Shown here in pieces: positions 48,001 through 60,800 of a DNA stretch of 64,000 bases. The first letter of the stretch is position 1, and each line of letters starts with the position of its first letter. The notes under the pieces were generated by a model. It was given only the letters and a program-made list of their open reading frames with translations. It was not told the DNA's origin and made no database searches. A program made the position numbers and the translations under genes. Origin of the DNA: Paracentrotus lividus (lineage: Eukaryota > Echinodermata > Echinoidea > Camarodonta > Echinidae); contig CALNVZ010000174.1 in the NCBI GenBank assembly GCA_940671915.1, positions 22,067,295-22,131,294 on the forward strand, written 5' to 3'.

Positions 48001-51000
48001 ATACAATAAATGTAGACGAATTTGGGCTGCGTTTCATGGAAGTGAGCCATCTATGTGTCCGCCATACAGCTGGGGGGCTTCCAATGTACTACGCATGCGC
48101 CATGTGCGCGTATGTACATTTTCACACGGAGTATGCATAGTAAATTGGAAGCCCCCCAGCCACGGCCGCCACACGAAAAAACATCACCCAAACCGATTTC
48201 GTCTATACCTTCCTGTGATGCGGGGGAAATTGACATTTTAGTAAAACGTAGGATAGAATGTTTGCATTCCTGGATAGCTTAGAAAGAGATTAAAAAATAT
48301 TGCAAGAAACTAAAGACTTGAACGTACCTCAAACAGCCACCCTAGGAGAAGTAAGATCAGGAGTAGATTATGATTGCTAGGATTCTCAGACCACTGTACA
48401 GACACCCTCCTGGAAAATAACAAGATATAATCATTCTAAAATTAATGACAAGAAATCTACAAATGTATAAACTTAATCACTGATCTCATAACAATGTACT
48501 ATGTAGATATGCCTTGTATTTTTGGTCATATTGCCTATATCAATAATCTCACCTTTGCCGATAAAAATGAATAAAGTAAATCCCACAATTTTAGTCATTA
48601 AATGCTATAGGTTATCCACATGTTTCTGGACCTCATAGTTTAAAGGACAGCTCATTTCAGCAGATGTGTAGTAATCAACTTAGTTTGATGAGTCTACACC
48701 TCAAAACTTTTTTAACAGAAATATAATGCAATATAATTCTGTGGATAATCATCAAGTATACGCACATTACAACAAAAAGTAATCCAATGGGATTCATTCA
48801 CGGACATAAAATTTTCTAAGAATACTGATGTATAGGACTGGGCCTGTATTTTCTACTTGTATGTCCCATTTAGACCATGTATACTTAATTTTTTCATGAA
48901 ATAATGTTATTTTGAACATTTTAGTAATTATAAGACAATACAAACCAATATTTGTCTATGTCGAACATTTTAACAATTATCTGGTATGAGGAAACCTACT
49001 TGTGAATATCTCCAAGTAAGCTGAGCGTCTGATGATAGATTGGTATATGAGATGCTAGTCCATCCATCATACTTAGATATTCTATCACCCAGGGCAGTGT
49101 TAGGATCAGACGCTGGTTGGTGTCCGATATCGACAAGCAAGCAAGGACGTCAACTGGGAGAGGTGTCTGGTGATAAGACAAGAGAAGATAAAATTAGAAA
49201 GGAAGGAAAATGAAAATTGTGAGAAGGCACCCAAAGGCAAAAATACAGTCTACTACAGCAAAATGTTATTATGACGCAGTTCTCTTAGTTCCGATTTCAA
49301 TCATGTGCACATGTGTCTCTGTGTTCAGTATAATAAGGTAATTGGCTTGGTCCTGAGCAATGGGAATAGACTATAATTATGTTGCAAACACAAAAACAAA
49401 TCTTTTTTAAATCAAGAAGAATTAATCGAAAACTCTAACTCTCCTACTCTCGGCAAAAGATATCACACCAAACCATTTATGAAAACATCCCCTGATCTCC
49501 TGCTTGAGCTCGAGTTTCTAGTTACATTTCTCCTCTTTTTCTCCTACCCAACCAACTCTGTGACTAAAGTGCATTTGAAACATGGTATTTACCTCGTTTA
49601 TTGTTGTCATAATGTTCAAAGAGAGCTATTATAACCCTAGAAGTTGCACCAGACCACAAGGAATATTTTACTTTGTGTTGGCGGTGTGGTCAATGCGCAC
49701 AATGAGCACGAGTTTCCCGTTTGCTAGGTCTTAGCGGGAGAATCTTGGATTGGAGTCTCTGATTAATTTTCCTTTGAACTAACCTTACTCCTCATCATGA
49801 TAACATTCTCTTTCATGATATCAGGAAGATGATCACCACCCTGGTAAGGTAGAAAGACCAAGAAACTAATCAATGTACTAACCTTACTCCTCATCATGAT
49901 AACATTCTCTTTCATGATATCAGGTAGATGATCACCACCCTGGTAAGGTAGAATGACCAAGAAATTAATCACTGAACTAACCTTACTCCTCATCATGATA
50001 ACATTCTCTTTCATGATATCAGGAAGATGATCACCACCCTGGTAAGGTAGAAAGACCAAGAAATCTAACAATGCTACTAACCTTACTCCTCATCATGATA
50101 ACATTCTCTTTCATGATATCAGGAAGATGATCACCACCCTGGTAAGGTAGAAAGACCAAGAAACCAAGGAACTTGGACAGGACTCGTAAAGACAGAAGAC
50201 AGGAGCTGAAGCTTTCACGCACCTCCTATACAGAACAACGCAATTTGATCACCAATCTTTACAAAATGTTTGTAACATGTGTGCTCTGTATTTTCTAACT
50301 ATGTGAGAAATTTTCCATACAAAAGGATGTGCAAATACATTGTAACATACAGCACATTGATAGACTAGCAACACACCATCAATAGACAAAACCAGCTTGC
50401 CTTCTAAATGCATACAGATAAGCTATCTCGAAACACACGTCATATAATCCAATGCTTGGTCAATAGGAATGATTTTCATTTTTTTTCTATTAGTGTAGTG
50501 TTGCCTAGTTGGTTTGTCTGAACATTAGCACACATGATTATATTATAATTTGTGTGTACATGTATTTGGAATCAAGAGTATGACACTAAACCTAATCATT
50601 ACAAATTGAGATTATTAAATCAACAAATATGGGAAACATCAAATTAAAAAAATGTAAGAACTAGGATTATGTATCTAGTGTTTAGTCCAGAGCTGAAGTT
50701 GGCCATTCAATTAGTGTAAAAACTCATGGGCCCTTATTCTGAACTACTAAAAGTTCAGGTTAAAAAAGACAATAGAAGTACACAATATATTCTCATTGAA
50801 ATTGAATGATGATTATCCATTTAAACCTGAAATCAAATTTGGACTGCAGATTAGATAATGGGCCATGAAATTTGTTGATCAGGAATAAGACCAGCAACCC
50901 ATCCAATAATCATGTCACTTACCGCATCAACAATGTCCACCTGATCAGAGATTGGTAGCTGTAGCTCGTTAAGCTTTTGAAGGAGAGAAAATAGAAAGAT

Positions 51001-54000
51001 AAAAATAAATTCTTTTCAATTTAAATCTAGAGTGGCATTAAAGGATCTTATCCTAAATTGAATCAAAACTATCTTGGCCAAAATCAGTAGGCCTAACACA
51101 GAGCATTATATGCTTATCAAAAGTAAAACTTTCAACAAAGAATATTAGAAGAAAACAGTGTCTTTATCTTGTAAGGAACTACCTCATTCAACACTAAATT
51201 GATGCGATAGTGCGATTTGGTAAAGCGTTAATTCCCAAAACCTAGTCCCTGGAGATTTTAAAGCTGTTTGCCCCTGGCCTTTTACTAACAAGCATGTAAT
51301 TGCTTACTTAGCAGTTAGTAAAATTTAACCAACTCTCCGTCAAAGAGCATTGGAACATAATGATCACAATACACATGATTATTTCAATGCACTGCAACCT
51401 ACTGCAGAGGTGAGAGCGACATTAATCACAAAGAAAAAAAAACTTCACAATAATCCAGGTTTTACATACCTCCAAGAGCTTGGTAGCAAAGCTGTCCATC
51501 AAATGCTGGTTGAATATGTAACTTGAAGGGTAAAGAGAATTATCATAACTAGATGATTAATTACTGAATAAATATCTCATTCTCATATTTCAGGTCCAAC
51601 CTGAATTCCTCAATTTAGTTAATCATGAAATTAAGGAGTCACTTTCTAGTAATATTGTACTGTTTTCAATATTAATAACAAAAGCTTCAATAATAAAAGA
51701 ACGATACATGACCAAAAACATCAACAATACTTGAACTTAGAATCTTGATGAGGAGTTACAAGCCAGATCTTATACAATACTTACAATACAATCTACTAGC
51801 TTACAAACTCCAGCTTAAAGATAGTTATGTGAGATAAGATATCAAGAGATTACATTGATATCAATGTAAATGACAGATACATTCTCCTCTTTTAAAGCGA
51901 GAGCGAACTGAGCAACACTCTCATTGACTGTGTGTTATAAATAGCTAGTCTTAAAGTTTTGAGAACAAAGTGGTGTATAAAATAACGTACAATTTAATTT
52001 GTATTGGGAAACTAAAATATTTTGAGGGGAAAAGTATGTGTTTTGATACTTGGCAACATAGTTGTCATGGTGTGAATTCATTGAGTAGTGAAAAAGTGTG
52101 TTTTCATTATAATCGGCCTGAATTATAAGACTACAGTACTCAGGATGTTGCATTGTGGGTTAGGAATCGGGGCAGAATCAAGTAGTTGAGGACTTGAGGT
52201 GGTGCTATACAAGGCTGCTAGTTCGTACTGGCTTTAAAGGAAATGTTACTTATGTTACTTGCTTCCTTTTATCATTGTATTACCAGTGATAATCGACATG
52301 AGTCAGGTACGCACCTATTGGTAGCTAGGATGAAATCTTTGAAGAATTCTTGACATCCACGGAACGAAGGAGGGGGGCATGGACCACCGGATGATGCTGG
52401 AGATGAAAAGCGCTCCTCCAATCTGATACAGGTTACCATGGTTACAAAAGGACACAGAAACAGAAGGATGAGATAAGGTAATTATGTATAGTCATCAAAA
52501 ATTGGCAAAGGGAGAGAGAGAGAGACACATACAGAGATGAACAAGTGGAAAGGGATAGAGATACCCAAAAGAGCAAGAAAAGAAATATTACCATACACAT
52601 GTAGATGTGGAAGAGACAAAAATACATGGAAGAAGAAAAGCCAGAAATGGATTTTTAATGTAAAGCACATTACTTAATCTTATTGCATTCATAGAACTAG
52701 ATGAATCTTCGACCGCGCACGGTCGGAAGGCATGCCTCCGTATTGCCACATTGGAAAAAAAAGGCATGCGCATGTTGAGTATTTTACATCCATTTATACC
52801 ATGACATCTTTGAGATATTGACCCCAAATCTATTAAAGTTGTATCATCAGAATTATTTCCAACTCAGGAAGGATGGCTACTGATGTAATAAAAAGGATAA
52901 ACATGTTTAAGTTGATCTGTCAAAGGTCCTTCAGAAATTGCACAAACGAGTCATTTACATAAATAACCAGTGACCTTTGATGTCCTGACCTCAAAAATCT
53001 AATCAGTTCATCTTTCCTCCCACATGACCCAAGTTTGAAGTTGATCCATAAAACGGTTCAGAAGTTACAGCAAGAACGTGCCATTTTCATGTATACAATG
53101 ACGTCTGTGACCCTTGACCTTTGACTTCATGACCTCAAAATATAATAAATTCATTGTCCCTACCATATGCACATATGACCCAAGTTTGAAATTGATCCGT
53201 CAAACGGTTTTTAAGTTTATTGCGAGAACAAGCCATTTTCATGCACACAATGACCTCTGTGACCTTTGACCTCATGACCCCAAAATCTGATAAGTTCATT
53301 GTCCCTCCCATATGGGCAATTCCACGGTAACTGACGTTACACACAACCAGAACTTTCTACATTGTTTGTACTGCAGTTACATAAATAAGAATACATGAGT
53401 CTTCAAATTAATATATCTAAATAAGTAAGTGTGAAGGAAGAAGTTGTGTAAAAAAATTCCACCTAAACATTATTTCCATTGAGACGCCAAGCAAAAACGT
53501 GTCGGTAACTGACGTTACAGAAAACGGACATGCAAAATCATGGTGTTTGATCAACTCTCAATATCTCATGTCCATGACGTGTGATAATGATAAATCTTAT
53601 ATGACATCATACCTAGGTCCTTATGAATAGATATGCAAAATAAGGAGAGATTTTCATAATTTTTGTTTATCCTGGGGAAACTTTTGTGAAGACATGTCGG
53701 TAACTGACGTTACGTAACTGACGTTACCCTTACAGCTTCCATAGACTTTACACATGTAAAATCTCAATTTTGATTTGGATCAAAATATTTTGTGTTCCTG
53801 GCTTCTGAGAATTATGGGTTTGATATGACATAATACCTATGTTATAGGCAACAGATTGGCAAAATAAGAAGTAATGTAATCATTTTCCTCTTATTCAGTT
53901 AAAACTTTCCTGTGAACATGACAGTTTTACACACCATTTCCTATAGGGTTTGTACAGAATAATTTTGAAAAGTTTATTTCTTACTACTTTAAGAACTAAA

Positions 54001-57000
54001 TTCCATTACATAGACTGTTAATATGGGAATATTTTAGTATTAACCCTTTCGTTACCAGGCACTTTTTCATAAAAAATGAATTCCCTCACTTCAGTTCAAC
54101 TTTTCAAAAAGATTACTCAATCAATACCCTTAGTGCTTGCATCCACGTGAAAACTATCGTTCCCAGCTTTCCAACGGTACATAACTCAACAAGAGAGGGC
54201 ACTTTCGTGCAAAATGGTAGTAAAATCAGTTTCCCTTGTCACCAGTGTTCTATGGTGCCAAAAGGCGACAATGGTAATGAGAGGGTTAAGATATTAGAAA
54301 CTCAAAAATAGTATTTTGATTGATTAATACACGTAGTATGTCCCACACATGTATTTTTGTGTGTAGTGTATGTGAATCTTGTCAGAATCAGTTTCATTTG
54401 TTATAATTTGCTGATTCTAAATCCTCACAGCACATCAATTCTTAGGTGAATTGATTTTTAAAATCACTTTTAAATAGTTTCTTCCTCAATTCAAACTTAT
54501 AAATGCAACAGTAATTTCCATTTAACTCATTTTGTAAAGAGTTACGATCCGCAGTCATAAAATGCATAATTTCAAAGCTACATGGAGGTAATGAAATTTT
54601 AAAAAAATTACTGTTCGTCTATAGCATCAAAATGAAATCCTGTAAAAGTAAAGTGTTTGTTCTATGCTTTGTTCTACCACAAATCACGTACATTTATTAA
54701 AGCAGATGCACAGACATTGGAGCATACTATTTTTTTTTATTTATCTATTATTTTTTTACAGAGAGAAGTTTTTAGATACAACTAATAATTTGATTTAGAT
54801 CTATCATAACATTTAAAATTATAGGCTCATATTCCAAATTCAGAATATATAGCAATGGAACCTTGATCACACCAATAGATAATCAACTGAAAAATTTAAA
54901 GCAGATTTTGAGGGGCTTACATGTACACTGCATGGGTTTCCTAACTCTTAAATCATTACTTGTAAGAAGAAGTTAACATTGACACTGGCAGTCTTTTTAT
55001 TGCTACATGGTTAAGCAGTAGTAATTAGTTCAGATGCATACAGGAGTCCAAATTGTAATTGTTTTCCATGAAATGATAATGAAATCATGGTAACTGACGT
55101 TACACTAGGTCATGGTAACTGACGTATACACAAATGGTTGTCAATTTACTTGATTGTATGTGAATATCTATAGCTTTGCTTTTGATAATGATCAGATGCA
55201 GTCATACATTAGAAATCTTAATTGGCATAGTTGATAATGTCTTCGTTGCGGAAAAAATTAACAAGTTCATGTTTTCGGTAACTGACGTTACATTCCAAAT
55301 GAGGGTTTATTAAATTTATTTTTTTTACAAAGTCACAATTGAACCAATTTTTTGGAAATGCAGATTGATAAAGTGTCTCTCTAACAACTTTATCCATGCT
55401 AAGATTATCGGAACAGAAACGATTAGTTGGGAAAATGAAAATGAGTTTCTTGTTAATAAACCTTTTCTATACCAAAAAAATATGGAATACTTTGGCGTAT
55501 GATTAGAAAGTGAAAATGGCCGCCATCGGGAATATTTTATTGATTCTTAAAACTTCAACTCATGTATTTTTTGAAAATCAAACTTATTTTTTAACCAAAT
55601 ATCATTTTGAATTTCCGCGCACCCTTGTCCGGATTTTTGTGGAATTGCCCATATGTAAAATATGATCCAAGTTTGAAGTTGTATCCTCAAACGGTTCTTA
55701 AGTTATCGCAAGAACGAGAGCCATTTCACGTACACAATGACCTGGACCTTTGACCTCATGACCCCAAAATTTAATAAGTTTATTGACCCTCATATATGCA
55801 CATATGACCCAAGTTTCAAGTTTATCCCTCAAACGGTTCTTAAGTTATCGCCAAGAACGAGCCATTTTCATGTACACAATGACCTCTGTGACCTTTGACC
55901 TCATGACCCCAAATTCTAATCAGTTCATTGTCCCTACCATATGCATACATGATCCAAGTTTGAAGTTGACCCTGTCAAACCGTTCTTAAGTTATTGTGGA
56001 GAACGGAACCATTTTCATGTATACAATGACATCTGTGACCTCTGACCTTTGACCTCATGACCCTAAAATCTCACTCAGTTCATTGCCCCTCCCATAGGCA
56101 CACATTACCCAAGTTTGAAGTTGACCCGTCAAACGGTTTTTAAGTTATGGCCGAGAACGAGCCATTTTCATGCATACAATGACCTCTGTGACCTTTGACC
56201 TTTGACCTAATGACCCCAAAGTCTAATCAGATCATTGTCCCTACCATATGCATACATGATCCAAGTTTGAAAGTGATCCGTCAAACGGTTCTTAAGTTAT
56301 CGCGAGAACGAAAACGGGACGGACGTACGGACGGACGGACGGACAACCCGAAAACATAATGCCTCCGGCACCACCTTCGGTGGCGGAGGCATAAAAATTA
56401 TGTATATCTGCTATACTATGTTATAAACATTTTGAAATTATGAAAAATTCATGTCTGTAATAAATCTAAGGTGTAAATTAATTATTATCAATGCAAAACA
56501 TGTTATTTCTTACATCTTACAAATGGCACATATGAAAGATATGACCAACCTACATTGTACATGTACATGCGCATAATACCTTTGATAAATCAACAAATGT
56601 GTTTTTTTTTTCAAATCTACAAATGACAACTGTAATGTCTACAACTATTTTACATTAAATTACAAAACTACACATTGAAAGTCACCTTTTAAACTTTCCT
56701 GGGTTAGTTCTCCTGAGCTGTTGGATAAAGCTGAATTCTTGAGAATCTCCACTGTCAACCACTGAGCTATCACCCTGGCACATCTGATCAAGAATTCATT
56801 CATTGATGAATAGCAAAGAGCAAGACAAAAATTTCTTGTAAAAGCACACATACGATAATTTCAGATAATGCAACAAATTATGTGAAAAAATAAAATTACA
56901 GGATTGAGCCAAGCAGAAAATCAATGAAGAGGCGTTTTCAGTTTGTGCTCATCAGAATAAACAGCAGGAATGAACAAATTATAAATTTTAAACTGTGCAT

Positions 57001-57827
57001 AGTTTAATAGTTCTCATTTGTTTTCATACATGTATCATTTCATTTTCTGGATTATATTTTTGCCTGATTTGCTTGTACACAGAATGGAATTTGTTTTTCT
57101 GTTCATATGTCCAATACTAATAAATTTGAACATCCTAGTGTTTTTTAATAATTACTCGTTTTTAAAATTCATAATATTGATAGATTGAACGTTGAAATAT
57201 TCACAATACATTAATTTTTGCAAATTTTGCGTGAAGATCAGCAGTCACAAAATTGAAAACCTGAAAATATATGGGCACGCTTTCTTATGCATAGTACAAA
57301 ATTGTATGGGTTCAATTGTGTGCCTACAGACAGAGTGAGAATTTAAGAACCTGTGAATGTGTTTTGAGACTGCTAAGCACGAAAATGACAGCAAATCAGA
57401 GGCAGCGAAAGGCTGAGGAAACAAAGCATTGGAGGGGCAAGCTACTGTTAACACACAATGGCCTGCCCCTCCAATCTTTTCTTTCCATGGAGCCTTCCAA
57501 TGCCTCTGCAGCGAATACAGAACATGAGTACATACCTTGATCAGCTGGGACTGAAACAGTCTTGAGAAGTGTGTGTAGTTTGTCACGTCCATATGCTTCA
57601 TTAAATCCCTACAGAAAAAAAAAAGTTTCCATGATATATGCTCCGACGACAATGCTGCAGTGTAATTTCCCTACTCTAATTGAGCTTCAACACTGGACCC
57701 TAATGCAACCCTTACCATAACCTTCCATCTTAGACAAAATAATGATAGGAGTAATTGCTGGCAGAGCAAATGCTGTATCACTGCAACAAAACTATGTCCA
57801 GCAAAGAAATAATAATGGAATTAAGTT

Positions 57828-57885
<58 letters not shown>

Positions 57886-60800
57886 AAATCCTTGTGAATA
57901 ATAAATGATTTATTGATTAAATTGACTATTTATCTTACATCACTGCTAAAGATGTAATTTATATGCTGTTAGAAAAACTACAAAGTGGATCGACAGCTTT
58001 AAAAGGTCACTGCATCACCTATTTAAATATTGAGTCTTATCTGGTGTGCGAAATGAAATGGATAGTCAATCATGTACATTTATATTAATCTAAATTAGTA
58101 TTTTCCATGTTTTGTCAAAGACTATAACTTACCTAATCCTATGGGTAAGCTTGTCTTGCATCTTCCATCCAGGTTTACTGTGGTTATCTTCCCAGTCTCG
58201 TACTAGACCATAGAAACCATCTCTGTAAAGTGGTTTGAGAGAAGCAAGTAGGGGAAATGTGGCACAAAGATGTATAACAGCACACAGTAAAGGAGCAAAA
58301 TAAGGAGAGTGAAAACACACCCTAATTTAATAATTATTGAAATCACAATACTGTATTTATTGCAATTGTTTTCAGTACAATTGTATTTAATGATATTGGT
58401 ACATATCGGATTGCCTTCATTGGTTAACATTTATTTGTTTTAATGAATGGGGTGAACAAAACCTCTATGTGATTCAACCGTAAAGGAAGCAAGATAAAAT
58501 AGATTAACACGTTAGCATCACTTTTCCAAAATAGATACAATAGAGCAATGAATAAAATAATTCCTTTTACCTTTGTTTCTTGAAGCTGTGGAATGAAGTG
58601 TCACTAGGAAAGTTCTGTCTGTTGTCAGTATCAGCCAGGAATGGAACCACCTGCATGGGAGAGGTAATGGCCGCCTGAAGACCAGATTCCATTGGACAGT
58701 GATCAGTGACCTGCTCCAATCTGGTCTTCAGCTGAGGATTGAACTGAGAGACCACTGAGTTGTCAGCCAGGAGGCGTAGGGTACTCTTATCCAATAAGGA
58801 CAGCACTCTGCATTAAAAACAAATGTGTGTGAAGTATTCATTGCATAGACTATACAAACTAACTCTTCTAGTTAAAGATTGTCTAAGTGTCACAGTTCAG
58901 GGACCTATTACTTTGAGGTTACCAGTAGGCATAATTCATTTCTATATTCAAACTCCTAAGGTAACCTACCAATCGTGGGTAATGTAACTTAAAGCAATTT
59001 CTATGAGCTCTAGTTGTATTAGACTAATTGATTTTTGTAGGTTTTTTCTTAACTAGATGTATGTGATAAACTTTGATAGTTTTGAAATAGTATACACATT
59101 TAAAGTTCATAAATTAGTTCAAACTATGAGTGCACCTCTGTCAATAGCAATTCATTTATCTTCTTTTTTTATTATTCTTTATCTAACAACTATAGCAAAT
59201 TGCCATTACACATATAAATCTGCATCATTCCAAAAGGTTACTCACACAACCAGTTTGCTGAGCACAGAAGCAGCAAAGTAGACACAGTTGTGAATTGTTG
59301 AGAGGTAATTGACATCCTCAATGTCATCTTCAAGCGAGCGTATTCCCTCATCCTCATCAAGTTTACTCCCCTTAGCAGTCAAGAGCTGGATTAGGAAATA
59401 CAACTCTACTGCTAGGTTGGGCACAAGGCTTTCTATAAGAGGCAAAGACGAAAAATAGAGACACCCTTGAAACTAATTAGTCAACATTTTTTTTTCCAAA
59501 TCGTTTTAAACTTTACCTTCATTTATCTATGAATTTATATGTTTAATAATTTGGTTCCACATTCATTTTCTACAATGGTCTCAATGTATGCAGTTAGGTT
59601 ACAGCAAACAGAGGGAGGCATTATGCCACCTCCCCCCCCCCCAAGCTTTCTATAAGAGCAAAGAGAAAAATAGAGACACCCTTGAAACTAATTAGTCAAC
59701 ATTTTTTTTTCAAATCGTTTTAAACTTTACCTTCATTTATCTATGAATTTATATGTTTAATAATTTGGTTCCACATTCATTTTCTACAATGGTCTCAATG
59801 TATGCAGTTAGGTTACAGCAAACAGAGGAGGCATTATGCCACCTCCCCCCCCCCCCCAAGGCTTTCTATAAGAGGCAAAGACGAAAAATAGAGACACCCT
59901 TGAAACTAATTAGTCAACATTTTTTTTCCAAATCGTTTTAAACTTTACCTTCATTTATCTATGAATTTATATGTTTAATAATTTGGTTCCACATTCATTT
60001 TCTACAATGGTCTCAATGTATGCAGTTAGGTTACAGCAAACAGAGGGAGGCTTTATGCCACCTCCCCCCCCCCCCACCACCAAATGATTATTATTGCAAC
60101 TTCCCAACTTCACATGTTTTTTTCCTACCTTGAAGAAATGATGCATAGAGCTCTGCTATGAGATCCAATTTGTCATGTCCAGATACTTTGTCCACGTCAG
60201 GAGGAACTGCCTCTGTCATGCTTGACACTGAATTACTACGCATAAGTTTTGTTGGGGTATGCGCTAAGACCATACCCTTTGGAGATTGGAATACAGACAT
60301 TCCTCTTGGGGACTGTGCTAATATACTGGAAGAGAATGAACTACCTTCTGGCTGAGTTTTCTGTTTCATTTTCTCTTGCTTTAACAACTCTCTTTCATTT
60401 TCCAGAGACTTCTTCAAGTCACTTGTGTCTCTTTTGGATGCTGCAGTCTGGTTTTCAGGGGGATTAAAGGCATTGGACTGTGGAGTTTGACCCTGGCAAG
60501 ATGGGCCTGAGGATAGCATTGTGGTGACTCTTCTGCTGCCACCGCTAGTAACTGCAGTGGGAGTAATCCTCCTTGGGGTTATAGTTTTTGGTGTTGTGGA
60601 TCCCATCGGAGGAAATTCTTGAGCATTTTCCAAGTCAAATACAGGAGGTTTTTCATTCATGTATATCACTTTGTGGTGACCTTTTGTGCCCCCACTCTCA
60701 GACTGCACTCCCTGCTTTCCTTTACCCCCTGAGCGACGTCTATTGGATGAACCCTTGTGTGAAGATGAGCTGTCACAGTTTGAGTCTCCAAAAGGACTTT

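Larger units (their letters stand above)
52725..56395 (+). repeat. ~145-bp tandem satellite rich in TGACCTTTGACCTCATGACC, interrupted by a transposon
   Basis: Units marked by GACC(T)TTTGACCTCATGACC at about 52977, 53107, 53252, 55739, 55881, 56026 and 56180. Subtracting the insertion at 53314-55654, the spacing is 142-154 bp. Each unit also has 'CCAAGTTTGAAGTTGATCC', 'CAAACGGTT' and 'GAACGAGCCATTTTCATG'. The right end is (GGAC)n at 56318-56344 then a hairpin ATGCCTCCGGC...GGCGGAGGCAT; the left end has GGCATGCCTCCG at 52731. Single diverged copies lie at 18360 and 24010. Confidence 0.85.

Noticed and set aside
49763-50071. Separate 102-codon minus-strand gene
   Set aside because: It is the in-frame read-through of the duplicated CDAN1 exon copies, not an independent gene.
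49784-50225. CRISPR-like array (regular ~99-bp repeats)
   Set aside because: Units are exon duplicates with short variable joints in a eukaryotic gene; no CRISPR architecture.
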